Shown piece by piece: positions 6,216 to 15,252 of a stretch of 64,000 nucleotides of DNA. The first letter of the stretch is position 1. The number at the start of each line of letters is the position of its first letter. The stretch spans positions 8,818 through 72,817 of the forward strand of contig DASWFO010000274.1 in the NCBI GenBank assembly GCA_036394195.1, in the 5' to 3' direction. Below the pieces are notes generated by a model. It saw only the letters and a list, made by a program, of their open reading frames with translations. It searched no databases and was not told the origin of the DNA. The stretch comes from DATJPD01 sp036394195. Its GTDB lineage: Bacteria > Pseudomonadota > Alphaproteobacteria > CACIAM-22H2. The position numbers and the translations under genes are program-made.

Positions 6216-9176
6216 ATGGATATGAGCGCACGTCCGGCGGCGGCGACCTGGGTCGGCCGCTCCCTGCCCAGAGTCGAGGACGCGGCGCTCCTGACCGGGC
6301 GCGGCCGCTACATCGACGACCTCGGCGTGCCGCCGGGGACGTTGCAGGCCGCGATCCTGCGCTCGCCGCATGCGCATGCCGAGATCGTGGCGATCGAGGT
6401 CGCGCGCACCCGAGCCGCACCGGGTGTCGCCGCGGTCCTGACTGGCCGTGATATCCAGCGTCTGACCACCAGCCTTGTGGTCGGCGTGAAGGCGCCGATC
6501 GAGTGCTGGCCGATTGCGGTCGATCGCGTGCGCTACGTGGGCGAGCCGGTCGCGGTGGTGGTGGCGCGCGACCGCTACCGGGCGGAGGACGCGCTCGATC
6601 TGATCGATGTCCAGTACCGGCCATTGCCGGCAGTGGTCGATCCGCAGGCGGCCTTGGCCGCCGATGCGCCGGTGCTGCACGCCGGCCTCGGCGGCAATCT
6701 CGCCAGCGAGCGCTCGTTCCGCTACGGCGATCCCGAGCGCGCCTTCGCCGAGGCGCCGCGGCGGCTCGCGATCGAGGTCGAGTACCCGCGCAACGCCTGC
6801 ACGCCGATCGAGACCTACGGCGTGATCGCCGACTACGATCCGGGGCTCGATGCCTACGACGTGCTGGCCAACTTCCAGGGTCCGTTCAGCCTGCACGCGG
6901 TGATGGCGCGGGCGCTGAAGGTCCCCGGCAATCGCCTGCGCCTGCGCACGCCGCCGGAATCGGGCGGCAGCTTTGGCATAAAGCAGGCGGTCTTCCCCTA
7001 TATCGTGCTGATCGCCGCGGCTTCGCGCGTCGCCGGGAAACCGGTGAAGTGGATCGAGGACCGGCTGGAGCATCTCGCGGCCTCGACCTGCGCCACCAAC
7101 CGCGTCACCCGGCTCGAAGCCGCGTTCACCGGCGACGGCCGGATCCTGGCGTTGGCGTGGGATCAGCTCGAGGATTGCGGTGCCCATCTGCGCGCACCCG
7201 AGCCGGCGACGCTCTACCGCATGCACGGCAACATGACCGGCGCCTACGACATCCGGCACGTGTCGATCCGCAACCGTGTCGTTCTTACCAACAAGATGCC
7301 GACCGGGCTCAACCGCGGCTTCGGTGGGCCGCAGGTCTATTTCCCGCTGGAGCGCCTGGTGCAGCGCATCGCCATTGAGCTCGGCCGCGATCCGCTGGAC
7401 GTGATCCGCCGCAATCTGGTGCCGGCCGACGCGTTTCCGTATCGCACGGCGACGGGCGCGCTGCTCGATTCCGGCGATTACCCGGCTGCCCTGGCGGCGG
7501 CGCTGGCCCAGGGCGGCCATGACGAGCTGCGCCGCCGGCGCGACGCGGCGCGCGCCGCGGGGCGGCTCTACGGCATCGGCTACGCGGCGGTCGTCGAGCC
7601 CAGCGTGTCGAACATGGGCTACATCACGACCGTGCTGACCGCAGCCGAGCGTCGCCGCGCCGGACCCAAGAACGGCGCGCAGGCCACGGCCACCGTGAGC
7701 CTCGATCCGGTCGGTGCCGTCACCGTGCACGTGGCGTCGGTGCCGCAAGGGCAGGGCCACCGGACTGTGCTGTCGCAGGTGGTGGCCGATGCACTCGGCC
7801 TGAAGCCCCAGGACGTCCGCGTCGTGACCGACGTGGATACGGCCAAGGACGCGTGGTCGATCGCATCGGGCAACTACTCCAGCCGCTTCGCGCCGGCCGT
7901 TGCCGGAGCGACGCATCTGGCGGCGACCCGGCTGCGCGATCGCCTGGCGCGGATCGCGGCGGCGCAGCTGAACGTGCCGGCCGACGACGTGCTGTTCGAG
8001 CAGGGCAAGGCCCGCGCGCGCGGCAACCCCGACAACGCGATGCCGTTCACCCGGCTGGCGGCGGCCAGCCACTGGGCGCCCGGCACCCTGCCGGCGGACA
8101 CCCAGGAGGCGATCCGCGAGACGGTGTTCTGGACCCCGCCGGAGTTGACCGCGCCGACGGACGCCGACGAGGTCAACAGCTCGCTGTGCCACGGCTTCAT
8201 CTTCGACATCTGCGCGGTCGAGATCGACCGCGTGACCGCCGAGCTGCGCATCGACCGCTATGTGTCCATGCACGATTGCGGGCGGATCCTGCACCCGGGC
8301 ATGGTGGCGGGCCAGGTGACCGGCGGTTTCGCGCAGGCACTGGGCGCCGCGACGCTTGAAGAGCACGCCTATGCGGCGGACGGCAGCTTCCTTGCCGGCA
8401 CACTCGCCGACTATCTCATCCCGACCGTGATGGAAGTGCCGGAGCCGGTGATCCTTCATTATGAATCACCGTCGCCGTTCACCCCGCTCGGCGCCAAGGG
8501 TGTAGGCGAGGGCAATTGCATGTCGACGCCGGTCTGCATCGCCAACGCCGTTGCCGACGCGCTCGGCATTGCGCACGTGACGCTGCCGCTGGTGCCCTCG
8601 CGGCTCGCCCCGCATCTGCACGGAGCAGAGCCGGCGCCAAAGGCGATGCCGCGGCCGCCGGCCAAAACCGGCGAGCGCGAGCTCTTCGGCGAAGGGCACG
8701 CGATTGTGGCCGCACTGGCCGAGAAGATCTGGACGATGCTCCTGGACCCGAACGTTCTGCTCGCCGTCGTGCCGGGCGCGCACGGGATTGAGAAGCTGTC
8801 GGACACGCATTTCCGCGCCGACGTCACCTTGGGCGTCGGCCCAGTGAAGGGCCGCATGCGCGCCAAGGTCGAGCTGTCGAACCTGCAGCCGCCGCGCTCG
8901 CTGACGCTCACCGGCTCGGCCGAGGGCGCACTCGGGTTCGGGCGCGGAACCGGCACCGTGACGCTCACCGAGGAAGCGCCGGATCGCACGGTGATTCATT
9001 ATCGCTACCAGGCAGCGATCGGTGGAAAGGTGGCCTCGATCGGCGGGCGGCTCCTGGATGGCGCCACGCGCGTGATCATTGGGCAGTTTTTCCAGGCCCT
9101 GGCCGCGAAAGCGGGAGGCGCACGTCGCCCGGGCCTTTGGGCGCGGCTGCGCGGCTGGCTCGCGAGGTCAGGATGA
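6216..9176 (+). CDS. Molybdenum hydroxylase large (molybdopterin-binding) subunit fused to a CoxG/SRPBCC domain
   Basis: Residues 1-790 are a xanthine dehydrogenase-type Mo-binding subunit. It shows the N-terminal TGRGRYIDDL stretch, the hammerhead domain, GGSFGIK, LNRGFGGPQ, the QGQGHRTVLSQVVAD segment and a final GAKGVGEGNC motif that carries the base-acting glutamate of the family. After a Pro/Lys linker (about 800-820), residues 820-970 form a complete CoxG-like SRPBCC domain (GEGHAIVAALAEKIWTMLLD, then PGAHGIEKL). CoxG is normally a separate protein in CO-dehydrogenase clusters. The enzyme would hydroxylate an aromatic or N-heterocyclic carbon using water. GGAGGAG precedes the ATG; a second ATG two codons later is possible. 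Confidence 0.9.
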   Translation: MDMSARPAAATWVGRSLPRVEDAALLTGRGRYIDDLGVPPGTLQAAILRSPHAHAEIVAIEVARTRAAPGVAAVLTGRDIQRLTTSLVVGVKAPIECWPIAVDRVRYVGEPVAVVVARDRYRAEDALDLIDVQYRPLPAVVDPQAALAADAPVLHAGLGGNLASERSFRYGDPERAFAEAPRRLAIEVEYPRNACTPIETYGVIADYDPGLDAYDVLANFQGPFSLHAVMARALKVPGNRLRLRTPPESGGSFGIKQAVFPYIVLIAAASRVAGKPVKWIEDRLEHLAASTCATNRVTRLEAAFTGDGRILALAWDQLEDCGAHLRAPEPATLYRMHGNMTGAYDIRHVSIRNRVVLTNKMPTGLNRGFGGPQVYFPLERLVQRIAIELGRDPLDVIRRNLVPADAFPYRTATGALLDSGDYPAALAAALAQGGHDELRRRRDAARAAGRLYGIGYAAVVEPSVSNMGYITTVLTAAERRRAGPKNGAQATATVSLDPVGAVTVHVASVPQGQGHRTVLSQVVADALGLKPQDVRVVTDVDTAKDAWSIASGNYSSRFAPAVAGATHLAATRLRDRLARIAAAQLNVPADDVLFEQGKARARGNPDNAMPFTRLAAASHWAPGTLPADTQEAIRETVFWTPPELTAPTDADEVNSSLCHGFIFDICAVEIDRVTAELRIDRYVSMHDCGRILHPGMVAGQVTGGFAQALGAATLEEHAYAADGSFLAGTLADYLIPTVMEVPEPVILHYESPSPFTPLGAKGVGEGNCMSTPVCIANAVADALGIAHVTLPLVPSRLAPHLHGAEPAPKAMPRPPAKTGERELFGEGHAIVAALAEKIWTMLLDPNVLLAVVPGAHGIEKLSDTHFRADVTLGVGPVKGRMRAKVELSNLQPPRSLTLTGSAEGALGFGRGTGTVTLTEEAPDRTVIHYRYQAAIGGKVASIGGRLLDGATRVIIGQFFQALAAKAGGARRPGLWARLRGWLARSG

Positions 9177-10000
9177 AGCCTGCGGCGTTCGATTACGTCC
9201 ATGCCCTCAGCGCCGGCGAGGCGCTGGAGGTCCTCCATCAAGAGGGCGGCCATGCCCGTGTGCTTGCCGGCGGCCAGTCGCTGGTGCCGATGCTGAACAT
9301 GCGTCTGGCGCGGCCGAGCGTGCTCGTCGACATCATGGCGGTCCCGGAGTGGCGCCGCGTCGACGACGACGGCGCGACCCTGCGCATCGGCGCCGCGGTG
9401 CGCCAGGCGGATCTCCAGAGCCGCGCGGATTTGTCGCGCCGCCAGCCGCTGCTAGCCGCAGCACTGCCGTGGGTCGGTCACGCGCAGACGCGCAGCCGTG
9501 GCACGGTCTGCGGCTCCGTGGCGCATGCCGATCCGAGCGCCGAGCTGCCGCTGGTACTCGTGGCGACAGGTGGCAGCATCCACCTGCGCTCGCGCCGGCG
9601 CGCGCGGCGCCTGGCGGCGGAGGAATTCTTCACCGGCATGATGGCCACGGCGTGCGCCGATGACGAGATCATCGAGGCGGTGTCGCTGCCGGCGGCGCGG
9701 CCCGGCGCCGGCTATGCGTTTCGTGAGGTGGCGCGCCGGCATGGCGATTTCGCGATCGTCGCCTGTGCTGTCGTGGTCGACGAGGCTGGCACGCGGCTGG
9801 CGGTCGGCGGCGTTGCCGACCGGCCGGTGGCGCGGGCGCTGCCGGCCCCGGATGCGCCGGACCTGGCCGAGGCGCTCAACCAGTTCGCCTGGGACCTGGA
9901 CGCGCGCGACGATCTGCACGCGAGCGCGCGCTATCGCCGCGAGCTGGTGCGGCGGATCGGCCGTGCCGTGATCGAGGAGGCCGCGCGATGCCGCGCCTGA
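9173..10000 (+). CDS. Molybdenum hydroxylase FAD-binding (medium) subunit
   Basis: The 275-residue protein has the two FAD signatures of the CO dehydrogenase/xanthine dehydrogenase medium chain: AGGQSLVPMLNMRL at about 32-45 and the RSRGTVCGSVAHADPSAELP region at about 105-124. The start is fixed by a 4-base ATGA overlap with the large-subunit stop. Its length is normal and there is no insertion for an extra 4Fe-4S cluster, which argues against a 4-hydroxybenzoyl-CoA reductase. It passes electrons from the iron-sulfur subunit to an external acceptor. Confidence 0.9.
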   Translation: MKPAAFDYVHALSAGEALEVLHQEGGHARVLAGGQSLVPMLNMRLARPSVLVDIMAVPEWRRVDDDGATLRIGAAVRQADLQSRADLSRRQPLLAAALPWVGHAQTRSRGTVCGSVAHADPSAELPLVLVATGGSIHLRSRRRARRLAAEEFFTGMMATACADDEIIEAVSLPAARPGAGYAFREVARRHGDFAIVACAVVVDEAGTRLAVGGVADRPVARALPAPDAPDLAEALNQFAWDLDARDDLHASARYRRELVRRIGRAVIEEAARCRA

Positions 10001-10509
10001 GCGCCAACGGCACCCACACGGTGAGCTTCACGCTCAATGGCGCCGCGGTCTCCGGCGTCGCCGAGCCGCGGATGCTGCTGAGCGATTTTTTGCGTCATAT
10101 CGTTGGCGCCACCGGCACCCATGTCGGCTGCGAGCACGGCGTCTGCGGCGCCTGTACGGTGCAGATCGACGGCCGGGCGGCGCGTGCCTGTCTCAGCCTG
10201 GCGGTGCAGGTCGAGGGTGCCGATATCCGCACCGTCGAGGGCCTGGCGCCGGCGCCGGATCGGCTGTCGGTGCTGCAGGAGAGCTTTCGCACCCACCATG
10301 CGCTGCAATGCGGCTTCTGCACGGCCGGGATCCTGATGTCGCTCGACGCGTTGCTGCGGGACCGCCCCGACGCCGCAGAGAGCGAGATCCGCGAGACGCT
10401 GGCCGGCCATTTGTGCCGCTGTACCGGTTATGCTCCGATCGTCAAAGCGGCGCTCGCGGCCCAGCAGACGCTGAAGAACGAGACAGGGAGGGAGAGGGCG
10501 GATGCTTGA
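9988..10509 (+). CDS. Molybdenum hydroxylase [2Fe-2S] (small) subunit
   Basis: The 173-residue protein carries both iron-sulfur clusters of the family: the plant-ferredoxin type (Cys48, 53, 56 and 68 in CEHGVCGAC...C) and the C-terminal helical type (Cys108 and 111 in CGFC, Cys143 and 145 in CRC). It overlaps the FAD subunit by 13 bases and the following ligase by 8, so the large-medium-small order is translated as one coupled unit. Confidence 0.92.
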   Translation: MPRLSANGTHTVSFTLNGAAVSGVAEPRMLLSDFLRHIVGATGTHVGCEHGVCGACTVQIDGRAARACLSLAVQVEGADIRTVEGLAPAPDRLSVLQESFRTHHALQCGFCTAGILMSLDALLRDRPDAAESEIRETLAGHLCRCTGYAPIVKAALAAQQTLKNETGRERADA

Positions 10510-12058
10510 TCTCGGCACCAGCTTCGTCGCAAGCGTGGCGCGCGATCCGAACGCGACGGCCATCGTCGACGGCGACCTGCGGCTGACCTATGCGGCGTGG
10601 TTCAAGAAGATCTCGTCGCTGGTCGCCGGACTGGACGGCCTTGGGCTGAAGCCCGGCGATCACCTGGTGAGCGTGCTGCAGAACCGCTGGGAGGCGGCGA
10701 CCTTGCACTGGGCCTGCCAATTCGCCGGAATCATCCTGACGCCGCTGAACTGGCGGGTGAAGGCCGACGAGCTCGATTTCTGCCTGGAGAACGCCGACGC
10801 GCGCGGGCTGGTCTATGAGGCGGTCGCCGCGGATGCCGTCGCGCAGTCGGACCGCGCCGGCGGGGTGCCGCGCATCGCCGTCGGCGCGCCGGCCAAGGGC
10901 GAGATCGTCTTCGCCGAGCTGCTGGCGACGGCGTCGCCTGACGCGACGCCTCGGGTCGGCGCCAATGCGTGGTCGCTGATGCTCTACACGTCCGGCACGA
11001 CGTCGCAGCCCAAGGGTGTGCCGCGCCGGCACCGGGCGGAGCGTGCGGCCGCGTTGGCGCACGTGGCCCAGAACCTCTATGCGCACGGTGAACGCACCCT
11101 CGGCGTGATGCCGATCTACCACACGATGGGTGTCCGATCGCTGCTGGCGATGTCGCTGATCGGCGGCGTCTTCGTGTGTCTGCCGCGGTTCGACGTCAAG
11201 GCGGCCTTGGGCCTGATCGAGCGCGAGCGCGTGACCAATCTCTATCTCGTGCCGACGCTCTATCACGACCTGCTGCATCATCCGGACTTCGCCAGGACCG
11301 ACGTCAGCTCGGTGCGCAAGCTCGGCTTCGCCGGCGCGCCGATGACCGACGGGCTGCTGAAGCGCATCGACGCCGCGTTCCAGCCGGAGCTGTTCGTCAA
11401 CCACTACGGCAGCTCGGAGGTCTACACCTTCACCATCGACCAGAACGCCGTCGCCAAGCCGGGCTCGGCCGGGCGCGCCGGCATCAACCAGCTGATCCGG
11501 GTCGCGAAGCTGAACGCCCGGACGGCGGACGACTTGGCGGCGGTCGGCGAGGAGGGCGAGATTGTGGCGTTGCTCGCCGGCGACGAATCGTTCGAGGGCT
11601 ACTGGCGCCGGCCGGATGCCGACGCCAAGTCGCTGCGCGGCGGCTGCTACTTCACCGGCGACACCGGCTACTTCGATGCCGACGGCGACCTGTTCGTCAC
11701 CGGCCGGGTGGATGACATGATCATCACCGGTGGCGAGAACGTCTCGCCGGTGGAGATCGAGAGCTGCCTGTCGCTGCATCCGGCGGTCTCCGAGGTCGCC
11801 GTGGTCGGCCTCGCCGACGAGCGGCTCGGCAAGGTGGTCACGGCGTTCGTGAAATGCGCGAGTCCGGTGACGGCGGCCGAGCTCGACGAATTCTGCCGCA
11901 AGTCGGGCCTCGCGAACTTCAAGCGGCCGCGGCGGTTTATGTTCGTCGACGCGATCCCGAAATCGCCGGTGGGCAAGCTCCTCCGGCGCAAACTGGTGGA
12001 GGGCGAGTACCGGCTCGCCGAGCCCGGTCCTCTCAGCAAACAGGAAGCGAAAACATGA
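10502..12058 (+). CDS. AMP-dependent acyl-CoA synthetase / ligase
   Basis: The 518-residue ANL-superfamily enzyme has the AMP-binding loop YTSGTTSQPKG at 162-172, an NHYGSSEVYTF motif around 300, the hinge region GDTGYFDADGDLFVTGRVDD near 385-405, and the C-terminal lysine in the PKSPVGKLLRRK segment. It activates a carboxylic acid to a CoA thioester through an acyl-adenylate. Its place after a molybdenum hydroxylase and before an enoyl-CoA hydratase suggests that it activates the hydroxylated acid for ring cleavage or beta-oxidation. The substrate acid is not identifiable. Confidence 0.88.
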   Translation: MLDLGTSFVASVARDPNATAIVDGDLRLTYAAWFKKISSLVAGLDGLGLKPGDHLVSVLQNRWEAATLHWACQFAGIILTPLNWRVKADELDFCLENADARGLVYEAVAADAVAQSDRAGGVPRIAVGAPAKGEIVFAELLATASPDATPRVGANAWSLMLYTSGTTSQPKGVPRRHRAERAAALAHVAQNLYAHGERTLGVMPIYHTMGVRSLLAMSLIGGVFVCLPRFDVKAALGLIERERVTNLYLVPTLYHDLLHHPDFARTDVSSVRKLGFAGAPMTDGLLKRIDAAFQPELFVNHYGSSEVYTFTIDQNAVAKPGSAGRAGINQLIRVAKLNARTADDLAAVGEEGEIVALLAGDESFEGYWRRPDADAKSLRGGCYFTGDTGYFDADGDLFVTGRVDDMIITGGENVSPVEIESCLSLHPAVSEVAVVGLADERLGKVVTAFVKCASPVTAAELDEFCRKSGLANFKRPRRFMFVDAIPKSPVGKLLRRKLVEGEYRLAEPGPLSKQEAKT

Positions 12059-12849
12059 GCGACACCGACGCACGTCTGCAGAACCTGGACGGCTTCCGCG
12101 TGGAGATCGATGCCGGCCGCGCCCGCGCCGACATCATCCTCGACCGGCCGCCGCTCAACGTCATCGCCATGCCGGAGCGCGACCAGATCCGGCACGTCTT
12201 CGAGGCGCTCGACGAGGACGACCGTGTGCGTGTGATCGTGCTGCGTGCCGTGGGCGAGCACTTCTCGTCCGGCGGCTACATCAAGGGGTTCGTCGAGGCG
12301 ACGCCCGAGCACGTATCCAAGCTTGCCTGGAACATCGCGGCCCCGGCGCGCTGCAGCAAGCCCGTGATCGCCGCCAACCGCGGCTATTGCTTCGGCGTCG
12401 GCTTCGAGATCTCGCTGGCCTGCGATTTCCGGCTGGCGTCGGAGACCTGCCAATATTCGCTGCCCGAGCAGAAGCTCGGCCAGATACCGGGGTCGGGCGG
12501 CTCGGCCCGGCTGCAGAAGATCGTCGGCATCACCCGGACCAAGGACATCGTGATGCGCTCCAAGCGGATCTCGGCGCAGCAGGCCGTGGACTGGGGGATC
12601 GCCACCGAGCTGGTCTCCGACCGCAGCCTGGAGCCGGCAACCGACTCGCTGGTCAAGGAACTGGTCGCGTTTTCGCCGCTCGCCCAGCGCACGGCCAAGA
12701 AGCTCCTGAACGACACCGAGGACGCCTCGCTCTCCATCGCCATCGAACTCGAGGGACATTGCTACAGCCGCCTGCGCGCGTCCGAGGATTTCCGCGAGGG
12801 TGTGGCGGCCTTCCACGAAAAGCGGCCGCCGAAATTCCGCGGGCTTTGA
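12055..12849 (+). CDS. Enoyl-CoA hydratase/isomerase family protein
   Basis: The 264-residue crotonase-fold protein has the two oxyanion-hole stretches HFSSGGYIKGF (about 63-73) and NRGYCFGVGFEISLACDF (about 103-120), then the PEQKLGQIPGSGGSARL helix. The start overlaps the ligase stop as ATGA. The second oxyanion segment has YCFG where many hydratases have AA(G)GG. The family hydrates or isomerises enoyl- or dienoyl-CoA; some members act on cyclic dienoyl-CoA esters, which would suit an aromatic pathway, but the specificity is inference. Confidence 0.85.
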   Translation: MSDTDARLQNLDGFRVEIDAGRARADIILDRPPLNVIAMPERDQIRHVFEALDEDDRVRVIVLRAVGEHFSSGGYIKGFVEATPEHVSKLAWNIAAPARCSKPVIAANRGYCFGVGFEISLACDFRLASETCQYSLPEQKLGQIPGSGGSARLQKIVGITRTKDIVMRSKRISAQQAVDWGIATELVSDRSLEPATDSLVKELVAFSPLAQRTAKKLLNDTEDASLSIAIELEGHCYSRLRASEDFREGVAAFHEKRPPKFRGL

Positions 12850-12851
12850 CA

Positions 12852-12893
12852 AATGAGACGGCTGGGTAACTATAAGAGGGTACCCAAGGGCTA
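12852..12893. repeat. Candidate regulatory site, copy 2 (see 5201)
   Basis: This second copy of the AATGAGACG-N3-GGGTAA plus GAGGGTA plus GGCTA arrangement lies in the 112-bp gap before the MFS transporter. Compared with the first copy, six bases (CTATAA) separate the halves. Sharing this site would link transporter expression to the AraC regulator encoded at 5325. Confidence 0.4.
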
Positions 12894-12961
12894 AACTGGC
12901 GGCGCCGTCCGCTGGTGCATCAATGACTTATAAGAATGAACTTGGATAAGGGGAGGGGACA

Positions 12962-14293
12962 ATGACCACTGCAGCCGTGGAAAGCGCCGTCGCGACCGTC
13001 AGAGTCGAGACGCGGCAGATGGTGACCGCCGTCACCGCATCGTTGCTCGGCTGGTCGCTCGACCTGTTCGATCTGTTCATCCTGCTTTACGTGGCGCCGG
13101 TCGTCGGCAAGCTGTTCTTCCCCTCGGATATTCCGACCCTGTCACTGGCCGCGGTTTACGCCTCGTTCGCGGTGACCTTGCTGATGCGGCCGTTCGGCTC
13201 GGCGCTGTTCGGCTCCTATGCCGACCGCTTCGGGCGCAAGGGAACCATGATCTTCGCCGTCATCGGCGTCGGCATCAGCACCGCCCTGTTCGGGGCGCTG
13301 CCGACCATCGCCCAGGCCGGCCTGATCGCACCGGTCCTGTTCCTCATCCTCCGCCTGATCCAGGGTCTATTCGTCGGCGGCGTGATCGCGTCCACGCACA
13401 CCATCGGCACCGAATCGATCCCCGCGAAATGGCGCGGCCTGATGTCCGGCCTGATCGGCGGCGGCGGTGCCGGCATCGGCGCCCTGATCGCGTCGCTCGC
13501 CTACTACATCGCCTCCGAGCTCTTCCCGGGCGATGCGTTCAACGTGTGGGGCTGGCGCTTCATGTTCTTCTCCGGGATCATCAGCGCCATCCTGGGCGTC
13601 TTCATCTTCAAGAGCCTCGAGGAGTCGCCGATCTGGGCGGCGCTCAAGGCGCAACGCGCCGCGCGCGGCGGCGAAGTCATTCGGGCCCCCGTGCGCGAGC
13701 TGTTCTCGCGCGAGTATCTGCCGATCTTCGCCGTGAACCTGCTGCTCACCTTCGGCGGCGGCGCCGGCTACTACCTGACCTCCGGCTACCTGCCGGCCTA
13801 CCTCAAGGTGGTCAGCGGCATCCCCAACCAGGACGCGTCGATCATTCTCATCTGGTCGAGCATCGCCGTCGTCATCGTCTGCGTGGTGGTCGGCCATATC
13901 AGCCAGATCTGGGGCCGCAAGAAGACGTTTATCGCCATGGCGGTGCTGCGGATCATCGGCATGCCGCTGTGCTTCCTCGGCATGGCCGGTACCAAGGATA
14001 TCGGCCTCCTGACCACCTACGCGCTGATCCTGACCTTCCTCGGCAATGGCGGTTACGCGCCGATCATGGTGTTCCTGAACGAGCGGTTCCCGACCGCCTT
14101 GCGCTCGACCGGCACCGGCCTGTCGTGGAACGTCGGCTTCGCGCTCGGCGGCATCATGCCGACCTTCGTGACGCTGTCGGCCAGCACGCCGCAGGATTTG
14201 CCGATGGTGCTGGCGATCTTCACCGGGGTAATCTCGGTGCTGTTCCTGATCGGCGCGCTGATCGTGCCGGAGACGAAGGATCAGTTCACATAG
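12962..14293 (+). CDS. MFS transporter, organic acid:proton symporter type
   Basis: The 443-residue protein has twelve predicted membrane spans. It shows the MFS loop 2-3 signature (GSYADRFGRKG, about 80-90), an LLGWSLDLFDLFILLYVAP start like NanT/aromatic-acid symporters, and the RLIQGLFVGG motif in helix 4. A strong GGGGAGGGG ribosome site precedes the ATG. It is embedded between the hydratase and the SDR gene in the same direction and probably imports the substrate of this catabolic cluster. Confidence 0.85.
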   Translation: MTTAAVESAVATVRVETRQMVTAVTASLLGWSLDLFDLFILLYVAPVVGKLFFPSDIPTLSLAAVYASFAVTLLMRPFGSALFGSYADRFGRKGTMIFAVIGVGISTALFGALPTIAQAGLIAPVLFLILRLIQGLFVGGVIASTHTIGTESIPAKWRGLMSGLIGGGGAGIGALIASLAYYIASELFPGDAFNVWGWRFMFFSGIISAILGVFIFKSLEESPIWAALKAQRAARGGEVIRAPVRELFSREYLPIFAVNLLLTFGGGAGYYLTSGYLPAYLKVVSGIPNQDASIILIWSSIAVVIVCVVVGHISQIWGRKKTFIAMAVLRIIGMPLCFLGMAGTKDIGLLTTYALILTFLGNGGYAPIMVFLNERFPTALRSTGTGLSWNVGFALGGIMPTFVTLSASTPQDLPMVLAIFTGVISVLFLIGALIVPETKDQFT

Positions 14294-14318
14294 AGGCAAG
14301 TTGGCAGAGGAGGTTCAC

Positions 14319-15077
14319 ATGGGTCGACTGGATGGGCGGGCGGTGATCGTGACCGGTGCGGCGCAGGGGATTGGTGCCGCGTATGCGCGCGCACTGGCGG
14401 CGGAGGGCGCGCGGGTCAGCGTCTCCGATATCGCGGCACCGGATGCCACGGTCGATGCCATCAAGAAGGCGGGCGGCCAGGCGATTGGCATGAAATGCGA
14501 CATCACCGACGCCGCCCAGGTCAACCGGATGGTGCGCGCGACCGAGGAGGCCTTCGGCGGCGTGCAGGTGCTGGTCAACAACGGCGCGCTGTTCGGGCAG
14601 CTGGCGATCAAGAAGCTGGAGCAGATCGACTCCGCCGAATGGGACCGCGTGATGACGGTGAACGTGCGCGGCTCGTTCGAATGCGTGAAGGCGGTGCTGC
14701 CGGCGATGCGGCGGCAGCGCTATGGCAAGATCATCAACATCGCGTCGGGCACGGTGTTCAAGGGCACGCCGCTGCTCCTGCACTACGTGACATCGAAAGG
14801 CGCCATCGTCGCGTTCACCCGCGCGGTTGCCCGTGAATGCGGCGATGACGGCATCCGCTGCAACTGCCTGGCCCCCGGCCTCACCATGAGCGAGAGCGTG
14901 CGCAAGAACCCGATGTGGGCGGACTCGATGGTCGCCGCCAACATCGCCAGCCGTGCGCTAAAGCGCGAAATGGTGCCGGAGGACCTGCTGGGGGCGCTGG
15001 TGTTCCTCTCGGCCGCCGACAGCGACTTCATGACCGGCCAGACCATCGTGGTCGACGGCGGCTCGGTCATGCATTGA
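14319..15077 (+). CDS. Short-chain dehydrogenase/reductase
   Basis: The 252-residue classical SDR has the nucleotide motif TGAAQGIG at 12-19, NNGA at 87-90, and the catalytic set Asn115, Ser143, Tyr156 and Lys160 (YVTSK). Asp37 after the second strand favours NAD over NADP. The ATG is preceded by AGAGGAGG; a TTG six codons upstream is less likely. It closes the catabolic block, presumably oxidising a hydroxyacyl intermediate. Confidence 0.9.
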   Translation: MGRLDGRAVIVTGAAQGIGAAYARALAAEGARVSVSDIAAPDATVDAIKKAGGQAIGMKCDITDAAQVNRMVRATEEAFGGVQVLVNNGALFGQLAIKKLEQIDSAEWDRVMTVNVRGSFECVKAVLPAMRRQRYGKIINIASGTVFKGTPLLLHYVTSKGAIVAFTRAVARECGDDGIRCNCLAPGLTMSESVRKNPMWADSMVAANIASRALKREMVPEDLLGALVFLSAADSDFMTGQTIVVDGGSVMH

Positions 15078-15144
15078 CGCACAGGCCGTCCGGGACCCAC
15101 CCGGCCGGCCTGTTTTCAATTCGGACCCCGAAACCCGTACAAGG

Positions 15145-15207
15145 GTGCAAGGGTCCTGGACAAACGATTGAGAGCACTCGTTAAATCGCTCGGCGAGACC
15201 CTTGCAC
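15145..15207. repeat. Inverted repeat between convergent SDR and amidase genes
   Basis: GTGCAAGGGTC (15145-15155) and its exact complement GACCCTTGCAC (15197-15207) flank 41 bp; a further TGCAAGGGT copy lies at 15230 and a related ACCCGTACAAGGGT stretch just upstream. The repeats fill the 175-bp gap between the convergent genes and could form a large transcript hairpin acting in both directions. Confidence 0.4.
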
Positions 15208-15252
15208 GGGTCGTTTTCTCGAAGATCAATGCAAGGGTTTTTGCGGGCGATT

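Noticed and set aside
5805..8459. Minus-strand open frame of more than 880 codons under the molybdenum hydroxylase
   Set aside because: Antisense shadow; the plus strand encodes a fully recognisable enzyme.
9173..10509. Assignment of the molybdenum hydroxylase as 4-hydroxybenzoyl-CoA reductase
   Set aside because: The FAD subunit has the ordinary length and no insertion for the additional 4Fe-4S cluster of that enzyme.
10442..12073. Long minus-strand frame under the acyl-CoA ligase
   Set aside because: Antisense shadow with arginine-rich composition and no ribosome site.
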